Shown here piece after piece: positions 35,067-44,655 of a stretch of DNA of 64,000 nucleotides (positions within the stretch are counted from its first letter, which is position 1; the number at the start of each line of letters is the position of its first letter). A program made the position numbers and the translations under genes. The notes under the pieces are model-generated. The model was not told the DNA's origin. It saw nothing but the letters and a program-made list of their open reading frames with translations, and ran no database searches. The DNA comes from Pyronema omphalodes. Its lineage: Eukaryota > Ascomycota > Pezizomycetes > Pezizales > Pyronemataceae. The stretch lies in NCBI GenBank assembly GCA_024516155.1, contig JAJJXM010000004.1, forward strand, positions 124,001-188,000, given 5' to 3'.

Positions 35067-35898
35067 GTAGCTCCCCCCTCCAGGCCGAGACTCCGACGAG
35101 GCTTGTCTGGGGTTCCTCATGGGGACGAGGTCGGGGTTGTCGCTGCCGACGGCGATTGCGGTTCTGGCGGCGGCATCTGCCGGATAGTCGTTGGCGGCGG
35201 GGAGAGTCTCCTCCGAAACTAGTGCTGGAGTGCTCTGGCAACGAGGGCCCCTCGAATGGCGGTGGGGTGTGGGTCGGCGGTGGCACTTCTTCCTTTCCAG
35301 TAGGTGGTCCGTAGAAAGAGAGGTTTATTGCGAGTCGTTCGGGGTCCCTGTTCGGGGACATGAGGTAGACAGGGACGTACCTCTTCTCCATCAAAGTCTC
35401 GCTCGAGGTTTCCGAGGCCAGCTCGGGTGCTGTTGGTGGCTGTTCCCCGTTGGGGTGTTGCTGGTCTTTCTCCGGGACGGGGGTCGGTTCATTCGGTGTC
35501 GGAGCGGGAGCTGTCGAGGAGCGGGCAGGCCCTGTGGCGCCGCATCTGGCTTCATGGCCGTCCATGTTAACCAGAAACCCACAGTCGTAGCAGACCCTCT
35601 TTCCTCGCTGCCAGGCCCGACAGGCCTTCCGAACGTCCAGGTGTTTCCTCCGGATCACAGCCTCTAACTCGGGATCGTGCGTCCGTCCGCAGTTGCATTC
35701 GTTGGTTCCTTCCCGCCCAGCGGTTGGAAAATAGTTGTAGTTTTCTTTCGATTGTCGATGTGTGGCGCAGTAGTCGTCGTAACAAAAGGTCCAGTGTTGG
35801 GCATCGTGTGGGGGATACGTGGTTGTCGGTGGTGGGGCATCCTGGCGGTACCAGCCGCCGGAGTGTTGGTCGTTCTCGGGGTTTATTGGGCTAGCCAT
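34960..35898 (-). CDS. Third ORF of the young Gypsy element (312 aa), CCHC-like motif and LTR-encoded C-terminal hydrophobic segment
   Basis: ATG 35898 lies five bases after the pol stop; the frame can extend upstream inside pol to 35994. The N-terminal half is rich in Cys and His: CYDDYCATH, ECNCGRTH, and CYDCGFLVNMDGHEARC, which fits C-x2-C-x8-H-x3-C, a CCHC zinc-knuckle spacing. A long Pro/Ser/Glu-rich linker follows, then an Arg-rich stretch (RCRRQNRNRRRQRQPRPRP). The end is a hydrophobic segment (MLLGGIVTTAGLWFVGVTLG) near the C-terminus. The frame passes through the polypurine tract, and its last 35 codons lie in the 3' LTR. There is no signal peptide. It is not gag or pol. It could be an accessory or envelope-like protein, but I know no matching family. 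Confidence 0.7.
   Translation of the reverse strand: MASPINPENDQHSGGWYRQDAPPPTTTYPPHDAQHWTFCYDDYCATHRQSKENYNYFPTAGREGTNECNCGRTHDPELEAVIRRKHLDVRKACRAWQRGKRVCYDCGFLVNMDGHEARCGATGPARSSTAPAPTPNEPTPVPEKDQQHPNGEQPPTAPELASETSSETLMEKRYVPVYLMSPNRDPERLAINLSFYGPPTGKEEVPPPTHTPPPFEGPSLPEHSSTSFGGDSPRRQRLSGRCRRQNRNRRRQRQPRPRPHEEPQTSLVGVSAWRGELLSRTARDMLLGGIVTTAGLWFVGVTLGMAYVTVRV
35067..35081 (-). other. Polypurine tract of the young element, inside ORF3
   Basis: GGAGGGGGGAGCTAC directly precedes the 3' LTR start on the minus strand. It serves as primer site and is also translated as part of ORF3 (WRGELL). Confidence 0.65.
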
Positions 35899-35903
35899 GG
35901 TTT

Positions 35904-38900
35904 TTACAACCTTGGGGCCGGTTTTCTTGGGTAGGTTGTGTGAAATCGTCGGATGGCGTCGGGGGAATTCGTGAAGTTCTCCGATGGGTACCAAGTTCGG
36001 TCGGGATCAGGGAATCCCGTCCAACGTACACGATACTGGAGTCTGTTTCGATGATAGCGGGAATCAACTATCTCCTCCACTTCCCATTCCTCTTCGTCTT
36101 CAATAACAATTGGTGGGGGAGGAGGTTGGACGTGCCCGGGGATCGGTGTAAGAGTGGGTTGAGCCAGCTCGAGCAATGAGATGTGGAATACGGGGTGTAT
36201 TTTCACACTGGCGGGGAGATCCAATTTATACGCTCTTGTCCCCACGCGCTCGAGGATGGTGTATGGTCCCATCAGCTTGTAATCCAACTTGCTGGATGGG
36301 CGAGTTGTCTTCACGTTTTTCCTCCGCAACCACACCCTATCCCCCTCCCTGAGTACGGGATCCGGGTGTCTCTTCCGATTTGCCTGTTCTGCCTGGGCAG
36401 CCTGTGCATATCCGATTTCTGCCTGTAGTTCCCGGTGGAGGTTGGTGAGGGCTGAGACGTATTCCGCCACCTCCGGGAATCCTCCTTCTATTTTTCCTAG
36501 GCTGGGTGCGAACCGCGGATGATACCCGTAATTCGCGAAAAAGGGGGTTACCTTTGTTGTCTCGGATTGAGTGTTGTTATAGCAAAACTCCGCCATTGGG
36601 AGTAGCTTTTCCCAGTCGTCCTGCTGGTAATTGCAGTACGCCCGCAGGTACTGTTCGAGGGTGGCGTTCGTGCGTTCGGTCTGTCCGTCGGTCTCGGGGT
36701 GGAATGCGGTGCTGAGCTTCCTTGACGTCCCCATTGCCCCCATCACTCGCTTCCAAAACGTCGAGGTGAATAGAGACCCGCGGTCAGAGACGATATCGTT
36801 AGGAAGTCCGTGGGCCCTGACCACATGCCTCAGGAATCCATCCGCCAGTTCCTTCGGCCCCATCGTGTCCGCGCAGGCCACGAAGTGAGCCATCTTCGTG
36901 AACCGATCCACAATTACCCATAGGGCGTTGTTTCCTCCTCTTGACGGAAGTCCGGTGATAAAATCCATGGACACCGAATCCCACGGCCTCGATGGTGGCT
37001 GTAAGGGCTTCAGGAGCCCGAAAGGAGCGTGCCTAACTGGCTTAATCCTTTTGCAGGTATCGCAGTAGTCTACGTATCGGTTGACATATTGGCGTTGCTG
37101 AGGCCAATAATAATTTCTACTAATTAGCTCCAAGGTCCTTGCCCGCCCTGGGTGTCCCGCAACGAGTGCATCATGGTGGTCATGTAGGAGCCGTAGCCGT
37201 AACTCATGGTTGTCTGGTACCCATATCAACCCCTCATACAGTAACAGCCCCTCCCGTTCTTCGCAAAGTCCTAATGCTACCTTCCGGTCTATCTTCTCCC
37301 CAGCCCGTAATTTTCTTAATATCTCCTGTATCTCCTGATCCTCCCTTGTTTTCTGTTGGATTTCTTTTAACAATTCCTCGTCGACCTGTATTTCCATGAC
37401 CTCGGCAGAGTTGATCCAGAAGGTCTGCGGCGGCAAAAGAACTCGTTCCCTGTTCTGCCGGTGTTTCAGCTCCCCTTCCCAAGGAGAATCTCCTGATTCT
37501 CTCGATAGGATGTCGGGCTTTCCCGCCAGTTTGCCGGGTCGATACGTTATGGCGAAGTCGTAATTCGCCAACATTTCCGCCCACCTTGCCTGCCGTAGGT
37601 TTAGGTCCTTTTTTGTAGTCCAATATTCCAAATTTTTATGGTCCGTTAATATAGTAATCTTGTGTCGAGTATTCTTGCAGTAGGTACCCCATTTGTTTAG
37701 CCCTTCGACTATGGCGAGGAGTTCTTTATCGTGGATATCGTAATTCAGTTCCGGGTCCTTCAGTTTGCGCGAGAAATATCCCAAGGGATGTAGAATGCCT
37801 TGGTCGTCCGGCTGTGAGCAGACTGCCCCGATGGCGTAGTCCGACGCATCTGTTTCCAGGGTTAAGGGTTTTGTGGGGTCGAAATGTCGTAGGATAGGTT
37901 CAGAAATCATTGCCCGTTTCAGTTGTTCGAATGCTGATTTAGCCGCGTCGTCCCAATTCCATGTTACATCCTTCCTCGTCAGTTTCGTGAGAGGCGCCGT
38001 AATCTTGCTAAAATCCCGGATAAACCTCCTATAGAAGTTGGCGAACCCTATGAAACTCTGGATCCCCTTCACGTTTGTCGGTTCCCTCCATTCTGCCACT
38101 GCCCTTACCTTTCCCGGATCCATCCGTATCCCCGTTGGTGAGATGACATATCCCAAGTACTCCGTTTCCGTGGTGTGAAACTCGCATTTTGAGGCCTTGA
38201 GCCTCAGCTTCACCTTATCCACCCGTTCCAAAACCTTTCTCACATGTTGTTGGTGTTGATGCAGATCATCCGAGTAAATGAGGATGTCGTCAAGGTATGC
38301 CAGACAGAAGATGTCCAGATAGTCGCTGAGGATCTCGTTCATCCATCTCTGAAAGGATGCTGGAGCGTTGGTAAGACCGAATGGCATGACCAAGTACTCG
38401 AAAAGACCGTATTTCGTCCGAAAAGCAGTCTTCCATTCGTCCCCCTTTGCGATTCGCAGGTTATGATAGGCGTCCCGTACGTCGAGTTTCGTGTATATTT
38501 TTGCGTTGGATAGTCGATCCAACGCTTCCCCTATCAGCGGGAGAGGTGTTCTATCTTTCACTGTGATCTCGTTAAGTCCCCGATAATCCACACAGAGTCT
38601 CAGTGTGCCATCTTTCTTTTTTACAAAATGTATCGGGGCCCCCGCCGGTGATGTCGAGCGGCGTATCCATCCCTTCTCCAGACTTGAGTCCAAGTATTCC
38701 CTCAACGTCTTCAACCTTCCCTCGTCCAATGCTCGAAGAGGTTCGAATGGTGGAACCCCTCCCTTCACCAACGGAATCCGATGGTCGTGATGGCGGTGTG
38801 GGGGTCGTCCCGACACTTCTTCCTTATCGAATACATGCAAGAAGTCGTGATATTCGACCGGAACAATGTCACCAGCCGAACGCGGGGTCGGTTCCTGCTG

Positions 38901-40319
38901 TGTGGCTGAACCCTGGGATACGGGCTCTAGCGATCCCATTGCGGCGTAAGCGATCCAGTCGAAGGTTCCTTCCCGTTCCTCCTCATCTTCCTCCTCTTCC
39001 TCGTCTCCATAGGCTTGCATTCGAAAAGGATCCTTTTCTGCATCATCCCGGATCCGTTTCCGTTCCTCTTTTATTTCTTCCCCTCCCTCGGGCTGCATTC
39101 GAAAAGGATCGTTCTGCGCAGTCCCCCGGGTCCGTTTCCGTTCCTCCTTTTCTTCTTTCCCTCCTTCGGGCTGCATTCGAAAAGGATCGTTTTGTGCAGC
39201 ATCCCGGGACTCTTTCCATTCCTCCCTTTTTCCATCCTTTTCCTCAGTCTGCATTCGAAAAGGATCATTTTGTTCGTTAATTTTGATCTCTTTTCGTTCC
39301 TCCTCTTCCTGGTCCTTCTCGACCCCTATTTGAAGAGGATCACTTTGTCTGTCTTCCCAGGTACCTTGTAGCTCCCCTTCTTCTTCGTCCCTTCCCATGT
39401 CCTCCTCGAACCTCCTTCGACGAAGATCATTTTGTGCTCCGTCTTGAGCCCTTCCTTGTTGCTCCTCTTCCCCCTCTTTCTCCTGGTTCCGTTCGATCCT
39501 TCTTCGCCACGGCGCCGCTTCTTGTTCCTTTTTCCTCGTTCTATTTCCCCAGGTTTCCTTCCTTTCTTCCCAACTTGCTTCGCATATTCTTTCTTCCCTG
39601 GCTGCGGCCTGCGCAGTGTCCAGTCGATATTGCTGAATAGCGTCGTTTTCCGTTACCGTGGTCGCGTGAGGTGAGGTCGAGGTCCCTAGGCACCTCTTAG
39701 CGCAACGCGCCGAGTCGAACGTAACTCTTCCCTCGTTCCAGTCGATACTGGGGTTGTGCGTCCGGAGCCATGGAAGTCCCACAATGATAGGTGAGTTTCC
39801 AATCGTGATACAATGCAGTCGAATATCTTCCTGATGGTTATTGATCCGTAATCTTACCATAGCTTCGTGGGTGACTGGTCCACTAGCTATCTCTCGTCCG
39901 TCCACTGCCAACACCCTTCGTGGGACGTCCTTCTTCTTCAACGGAATCCCCACCCTTTCCGCATATTCCTTATCGATGAAGTTCTCCGTCGCTCCACAGT
40001 CCACCATGGCCGTCGTGGTGTGTTCTCGATTATCTTTTCCTTTTATTACTACTTTCAATATGATCTTTTCATCTCGCCGGTATGGCCCTACGCTCGATAT
40101 CATGTAGGCTGGTTCCGGATTGTCTGGTTCGGCGGAACTCTTCGTCCCCAGGAGTCCACCTTGTTCTTTTACTCCTGGGGATCCTCTTTTCCCGCTCTTT
40201 CTTCGGCTTGTTCCTCGTCGATGTTGGCTTCTGCCGCCCGGTATGTTCTTCGTTCCCCCATTGGTTTCTTGTGGGGGCATTTGGCGGCATAGTGGCCCGT
40301 TTTCCCGCAGTTGAAACAT
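35904..40319 (-). CDS. pol: Pol polyprotein of the young Gypsy element (1471-codon open frame)
   Basis: The frame is open from 40319. The likely entry is a -1 frameshift from gag at 40187-40193, about residue 43. Domains in order: protease with VDCGATENF at residues 106-114 (Cys in place of the usual Ser or Thr of D-S/T-G). A highly charged linker with five 26-residue repeats follows. Then come reverse transcriptase (CVDYRGLNEITVKDRTPLPL; YLDDILIY near residue 676), RNase H (ETDASDYAIGAV) and integrase. The integrase has an HHCC finger ending YCDTCKR and a core with SMDFITGL, VSDRGSLF and FHPETDGQTER. A chromodomain (EWEVEEIVDSRYHRNRLQYR, then VRWTGFPDPDRTW) ends near the stop. All catalytic motifs look intact. 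Confidence 0.95.
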   Translation of the reverse strand: MFQLRENGPLCRQMPPQETNGGTKNIPGGRSQHRRGTSRRKSGKRGSPGVKEQGGLLGTKSSAEPDNPEPAYMISSVGPYRRDEKIILKVVIKGKDNREHTTTAMVDCGATENFIDKEYAERVGIPLKKKDVPRRVLAVDGREIASGPVTHEAMVRLRINNHQEDIRLHCITIGNSPIIVGLPWLRTHNPSIDWNEGRVTFDSARCAKRCLGTSTSPHATTVTENDAIQQYRLDTAQAAAREERICEASWEERKETWGNRTRKKEQEAAPWRRRIERNQEKEGEEEQQGRAQDGAQNDLRRRRFEEDMGRDEEEGELQGTWEDRQSDPLQIGVEKDQEEEERKEIKINEQNDPFRMQTEEKDGKREEWKESRDAAQNDPFRMQPEGGKEEKEERKRTRGTAQNDPFRMQPEGGEEIKEERKRIRDDAEKDPFRMQAYGDEEEEEDEEEREGTFDWIAYAAMGSLEPVSQGSATQQEPTPRSAGDIVPVEYHDFLHVFDKEEVSGRPPHRHHDHRIPLVKGGVPPFEPLRALDEGRLKTLREYLDSSLEKGWIRRSTSPAGAPIHFVKKKDGTLRLCVDYRGLNEITVKDRTPLPLIGEALDRLSNAKIYTKLDVRDAYHNLRIAKGDEWKTAFRTKYGLFEYLVMPFGLTNAPASFQRWMNEILSDYLDIFCLAYLDDILIYSDDLHQHQQHVRKVLERVDKVKLRLKASKCEFHTTETEYLGYVISPTGIRMDPGKVRAVAEWREPTNVKGIQSFIGFANFYRRFIRDFSKITAPLTKLTRKDVTWNWDDAAKSAFEQLKRAMISEPILRHFDPTKPLTLETDASDYAIGAVCSQPDDQGILHPLGYFSRKLKDPELNYDIHDKELLAIVEGLNKWGTYCKNTRHKITILTDHKNLEYWTTKKDLNLRQARWAEMLANYDFAITYRPGKLAGKPDILSRESGDSPWEGELKHRQNRERVLLPPQTFWINSAEVMEIQVDEELLKEIQQKTREDQEIQEILRKLRAGEKIDRKVALGLCEEREGLLLYEGLIWVPDNHELRLRLLHDHHDALVAGHPGRARTLELISRNYYWPQQRQYVNRYVDYCDTCKRIKPVRHAPFGLLKPLQPPSRPWDSVSMDFITGLPSRGGNNALWVIVDRFTKMAHFVACADTMGPKELADGFLRHVVRAHGLPNDIVSDRGSLFTSTFWKRVMGAMGTSRKLSTAFHPETDGQTERTNATLEQYLRAYCNYQQDDWEKLLPMAEFCYNNTQSETTKVTPFFANYGYHPRFAPSLGKIEGGFPEVAEYVSALTNLHRELQAEIGYAQAAQAEQANRKRHPDPVLREGDRVWLRRKNVKTTRPSSKLDYKLMGPYTILERVGTRAYKLDLPASVKIHPVFHISLLELAQPTLTPIPGHVQPPPPPIVIEDEEEWEVEEIVDSRYHRNRLQYRVRWTGFPDPDRTWYPSENFTNSPDAIRRFHTTYPRKPAPRL
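39010..39440 (-). repeat. 78-bp tandem repeats encoding a charged linker in pol
   Basis: The motif DPFRMQ recurs every 78 bp (26 residues). The anchors lie near 39020, 39098, 39176, 39254 and 39332; the unit near 39332 has DPLQIG in place of DPFRMQ. Each unit continues with Glu/Lys/Arg-rich sequence such as EEKEERKR. The array lies between the protease and reverse transcriptase domains, where Gypsy elements normally have little sequence. Confidence 0.9.
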
Positions 40320-41101
40320 TCGTTGTTTTTTCGTCGTTTCTCTTCCTCGGTCCTATCCCTAGGCCTGCCCCTCCGAGTGGCATCCAGTTCCATCGGCTCG
40401 GGCTCCGAGAAGGTCGATCCCTGGTGGCCGTTCTTCGGATGGAAATTCTGGTACTGAGGTTCAAATCGGTTGCTCAGGGTTCGGAAATTGAACAGCCGGT
40501 TGTCCAATGCAATTGCTTTGTTTGCGAAATCGATTATCTTCGTCGGACGGGTCTCGAGGATGGCAAGTTGCCTTTGCACGTCCACATGAAGTCCATCGCT
40601 GAACTGATCAATGTAGATTTCGTCGTTGTAACGCAGGTCCGCGATAATTCTCTGGAACTCGGCCCAATACGCTGCGGCGGACCGGTTCCCCTGACGGACA
40701 CTTTTGAATTTCCTCCTCGCCACTTCCCTTGAATCCGCCTCTCCAAACGCTCTCGAGACGGCAGTCTTGAATGCCTCCCAGGTGGTGTACGTGCTTCTCC
40801 CCTTCTCGATGGAGGGCTCAATCCATGACCACGCATTTCCTCGACACCGCGAACTGGCGTAATTAACTCTTTTGATGTCACTGTCGAACCTGTTCGGTTC
40901 ACAGTTGAACTTCAGTTCGCACTGAGTCAGGAAAGCCCGAAGCTTCGTCCTCTCGCCGTGATAGAGTTCGGGATCCTCGACCTTGGGATTACTGGTCGGA
41001 GAGGGTCGATAGGTGAGCTGTTGGAACAGTTGTTGGAGCTGCTCCTGGGTCATCACGACTGAAGGTGGCGTCATACCACTCGTTCCTTGTTGAGAGGCCA
41101 T
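40169..41101 (-). CDS. gag: Gag of the young Gypsy element (310 aa from first ATG)
   Basis: The first in-frame ATG is 41101 (MASQQGTSGMTPP). The open frame continues upstream to a GTG at 41251, so an upstream near-cognate start is possible. Residues 60-210 form the retrotransposon-gag capsid region (RTKLRAFLTQCELKFN; WEAFKTAVSRAFGEAD; AAYWAEFQRIIADLRY). Near the C-terminus is a CCHC zinc knuckle (CFNCGKTGHYAAKC). The protein ends at TAA 40169-40171. A canonical slippery heptamer lies 15 bases before this stop, so most translation gives Gag and a fraction gives Gag-Pol. Confidence 0.93.
   Translation of the reverse strand: MASQQGTSGMTPPSVVMTQEQLQQLFQQLTYRPSPTSNPKVEDPELYHGERTKLRAFLTQCELKFNCEPNRFDSDIKRVNYASSRCRGNAWSWIEPSIEKGRSTYTTWEAFKTAVSRAFGEADSREVARRKFKSVRQGNRSAAAYWAEFQRIIADLRYNDEIYIDQFSDGLHVDVQRQLAILETRPTKIIDFANKAIALDNRLFNFRTLSNRFEPQYQNFHPKNGHQGSTFSEPEPMELDATRRGRPRDRTEEEKRRKNNECFNCGKTGHYAAKCPHKKPMGERRTYRAAEANIDEEQAEERAGKEDPQE
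40187..40193 (-). promoter_or_regulatory. Programmed -1 frameshift site GGGAAAA
   Basis: In the gag frame the heptamer reads G GGA AAA, which fits X XXY YYZ. The pol frame reads GGG AAA at exactly these bases, so a -1 slip here joins gag to pol. It lies in the 40169-40319 overlap. A downstream stimulatory structure was not assessed. Confidence 0.65.
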
Positions 41102-41343
41102 TATGGATGCTATGTCCTCGGGGATCTGGACTGGTCCCGGTGAATCCGGAGTCTGTGGGCGGGATCGGTGTTCGGGGGTTACTGGGCTCGCTGGACCGGT
41201 GGCTTCCCTTTCGATAACCTCGCTCAGCTCCTGCAATCGGAATGGATCCACGGTATTGGTTGTTTCTTATTTTTCTTAGTTGTGGTTGAAGCCCTTCGTG
41301 CTTCCTTAGTTGTATCGGGTGTCGTTCGGAGGACGCAATCAAA

Positions 41344-42089
41344 TGTCAGAATCCGGCTACACACGGTCGACAGGCGATACAACCGTCGGATTGCTATGCA
41401 ATCGGGTTCGGCTCTGGACTTCTAGGTGAGTTAGTCACGGGCTCAGGCAGTACTTACCTTGTACACAGGATGTCCCTGCAGCGTTGCCTCTGATAGGATC
41501 GTCGGATGGAGATCTGGGTGGGAGGATAGGTGGGTATTTGGGATGGGTAAGTATGTTGGGATGGGCTGGGTTTTCGGTCACGGTTTAGATGATAGAACTG
41601 TAGTGTGTAGATAGATTGTGTAGATAGATAATTGATTGCGTACTAGACTAATGAAATACAAATGTCCCCTTATATACCTGTGTCCCTGTGCTCATGTGAT
41701 TTCCCAACTTATCTGACCCGCAGATATTCCATCCATCATGAGACACCCTTCGCTCCACTGTGACTCCCAAAACCTAACTAAAACACAATACAAACATAAA
41801 CCAAAACATAATACAAAACATAAGCAAAACATAATACAAAACATAAGCAAAACACAATACAAAACATAAGCAAGACATAATCCAAACCTCGAGGAAACCC
41901 TCCTCGTTCCACCCCGCACTTACCCCCTTGTCCTCGCTTAACCCTAACTCCTCTTCGCCTAGCCCTAGCTCCACCTCTTCGCTTAAACCCTAACTGTGAC
42001 GTACGCCATCCCCAGCATCACACCCACGAACCACAGCCCAGCTGTGGTCACAATCCCTCCCAGAAGCATATCCCTAGCGGTTCGTGACA
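41344..42089 (-). repeat. 5' LTR of the young Gypsy element
   Basis: It is 746 bp and matches 34321-35066 except at about two positions (for example GCATCAC against GCGTCAC near 42017, and GCAAGAC against GCAAAAC near 41873). No TGG-starting tRNA primer site is visible just inside it; the adjoining interior reads TTTGATTGCGTCC on the minus strand. Confidence 0.95.
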
Positions 42090-44047
42090 CGGAGGTTGTA
42101 ATATGGAGCTCTGCATGAGGCGTCGATGCCGGAGGTTATGTCGGTTCGTCCGTTGGTCAGAGCCGCGGGATCATCAGGGAGAGAGTCGGATAATAGGTCC
42201 GTGTAGAGCATCATCTGTATAATGATATTAGTAACGATTTATTATTTTTTTTTTTGAAAGAAAACAGAAACATACATGCTCATCATAAGATTTGGGTGTG
42301 CCATCATCGGGGAGAGGGGTATCATTGCTAGGGACAGTAGGAGTCGAGGTATCATCTTCAAATCCAGAGACATTTTCGGTGCGAGAGGTCGCAGCGCAAA
42401 CATTAGACTCGCCTTGAGCCTCTGCTGCTTTGCTGTTCTCGTATTCGGCAACAGCAGGTTCATCACTGGCATCCGTAAATTCTGAAATACATCTTCCTCT
42501 AACCCAGCAGTCGGAGTTGTCATCATCAATCCGAGCATCCGGAGAAGATTTCTTACGCGCAGGTATCGAAAGCTTCCATTCTGCCATGAATTCAACCAAA
42601 TCATCATATGCAGTGTCATCCTCATGGTTGGTGTCGCCATTGTTTCGGGCGGCGTCCCTCATTGCGTTTCTTTGCTTGTTCTTGTTATCATCCTATACGT
42701 CGTGATATTATTAGCGATTTCCTCTTTCTTCATTACGAATTTTCCAAATGAAACAAAAAGTTCCAGAATATTTCCTTTCTCCACCAAGCGGGTCTTCGAG
42801 TCTAATAGTCACAGCAGGATTATAGTCTACATACCGCCCCAGAATCCTCTCCAGATACGTGAAGAGTTTGTGGATCCTACGGTAGACGGCTTTTCTTAGT
42901 TCAATGCTCATCGCACAGGTTCAAGGAAGCGGGCGTACCTTAGATTCGTTTGCCGCATTGTGCAGCGCTTCGCCTGGCAACCCGGTTGACGCATTATCCG
43001 CAACACATGCACTATCGCCCGTCACATCATTCTCCTTCACAGCCATGGACGACACCTTGGTAGTTGATCCATCTTGCAGCAACAATGCTTTCTTCTTGGC
43101 CTGTCTTCGGCTGCTTCTGGAGCTGACGGTGATTTCTGCTTCGGTGTTGAAGTTTCCGGTCGCTGCCGCTGCTGATGAAGATTTTGATGAGTCCGGAATG
43201 ATTTTGGAAGATGAAGCTTTTCGTGACATGTTGATAACTAAGAGTGTTGACCGATGCGATACTTCCTGCGGCCCACCGTGGCTTCCGTGACTCTCTCTTT
43301 TTTTCGCTTTTTTATCACAGTGAAGAAGAAAAAAACAAAGGAGGAAGGCGACTTTGGGTCCTGGGAAAGTTATCAACAGATTATAAACTCAGCATGACGT
43401 AGCCGGTATACTATTGAATAAAGAGTAGTCACAGTGTACTTTTAGTATCGTTGTGCGATATCGACTGTGGCCGGATTACGGGCTTCGGCTTCGCGATGGG
43501 TTTGCGCCGGAGCTTGAGCCGGAGCATACAATTGAGACGGAGCGGAGCTTCATCAGCCTGCTTCCAGTTAACGCTAGATATTTCCCTTAACCTCTTATCT
43601 TGTCATTTAGAACGATTTTGTGTTGCAGTCGCGATATGCTGCATGTTGAATGCATGCACGGAGAGAATTCATCCAACGCGGGAGTGATTATTGATGATCC
43701 TGGCCGATGACGAAATGCGATGTGATTCCGAGGAGTATGTCAAGAAGGTTCCACCAACATTGGAACGCAATGAAAATTCTAATACGCTATTTAAATGGCC
43801 TCGGTAAGCTTTAAATATATGTAGTTGACCCTTCCAGGATGCATCAAGAGTTTTCCGTGAGGTCATTCAAGCAAGATGCGAGTGATATCACATGCGGTAC
43901 GTCGGCTGAGGCCAAGGTCCGAGGGTGAGGTGTAATATGAAAACAGTCTCCTTAGATCATCAACAACATTACTTGACCGTATGTATATCTTATATCTATG
44001 CGCCCTGTTGATTAAGAATGCTTCGGGATGCTTACAATGTTTAACAC

Positions 44048-44479
44048 ATCGGCAATCATGCAAGATGCCCCCCCCCCCCCACCACCAAGACATCGAAATA
44101 ACCAAGACACCCCCCCCCCCCCCCCTCCCACCCGACAATATATTTTACGCAACATACCCGTCGCTTAGGTCCATGACGCCGCTGCTGTCGCGGTCACGTT
44201 ATTAGACCAGTCTCAGCGGAATTCACGTCGCTGTTATACTCATTGATGCACTCTATTGCTGTGTTTGAAGATAACTTTGAAAAGTGTGCGATGATATAAG
44301 AGGGACTTAAAGCTCGATTCACAACCGAATATCTCACTCGGAAAAAGATATGTGCGACGGCATGGACTTAAGCGAAAAATATATTGCATACAACAATACA
44401 ACATATTTTCAGAGCCATCTTGGATATTTCGATGTCTTGGCAGTGCGGGGGGGGGGGGGTATCCTGCATAATTTCCGAA
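44048..44479. mobile_element. Foldback/MITE-like element with poly-C arms, copy A
   Basis: The left arm (GCAATCATGCAAGATG, C13, then CCAAGACATCGAAATA) is the approximate inverse of the right arm (TATTTCGATGTCTTGG, G-run, TATCCTGCATAATT). The arms span about 55 bp around a 300-bp core with no ORF. The cytosine runs (13 and 16) are at 44068-44080 and 44110-44125. Exact ends and a target duplication are not certain. Confidence 0.55.
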
Positions 44480-44499
44480 AGAAAAAAATGCAAACAAGC

Positions 44500-44655
44500 T
44501 GCACTAACCACGACTCGAACCCCAGACCCAGCGTTCCATGAAACCCAAACAAAGAAAAATAGTAAGCCAAGCATCACTTACGCTCTTTCCCGAGAGTACT
44601 AAGTATTCGACGGGGTCATATAACCGTCTAAGTTGAGCTGTCTTGGCTGAAAAGA
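44500..44655 (-). mobile_element. SINE-like repeat with tRNA-type A and B boxes, copy 1
   Basis: On the minus strand an A-box-like AGCTCAACTTAGACGG (near 44640-44624) is followed about 100 bp later by a B-box-like GGGGTTCGAGTCG (near 44524-44512) and GTTAGTGCAGC. The arrangement matches copies at 49489-49645 and 63205-63345. The A-to-B spacing is too long for an ordinary tRNA. Confidence 0.5.

Larger units (their letters stand above)
34321..42089 (-). mobile_element. Young, apparently intact Ty3/Gypsy element with three ORFs (7.8 kb)
   Basis: Minus-strand element with 746-bp LTRs at 41344-42089 (5') and 34321-35066 (3'). By eye they differ at about two positions. The termini are TGTCACGAACC...TTCTGACA, with target duplication CGGAG at 34316-34320 and 42090-42094. 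It contains gag, pol in the -1 frame, and a third ORF that runs into the 3' LTR. No stops disrupt gag, pol or ORF3. Unit B of the surrounding duplication lacks the element, so it inserted after that duplication. Near-identical LTRs and open frames suggest it is, or very recently was, active. Confidence 0.96.
33568..43229 (-). pseudogene. Copy A of the duplicated five-exon gene, disrupted by a Gypsy element
   Basis: Exon positions mirror the intact copy: 42939-43229, 42835-42889, 42737-42801, 42276-42692, and a last exon from 42214. That last exon is cut at 42090 by the insertion and resumes at 34315, ending 33568. The break falls between codons for YYNLR and HMTATF, with CGGAG duplicated. Without the insert the frame would be open for about 564 residues, so I see no other inactivating lesion. 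Substitutions against copy B include MSRKASSSKII for MARKLPSSKMP. The Gypsy element has the same orientation as the gene, so a truncated transcript ending in the LTR is likely. Confidence 0.72.

Noticed and set aside
39015..39371. Plus-strand frame with repeated LHSKRI motifs
   Set aside because: It is the antisense shadow of the DPFRMQ repeats in pol.
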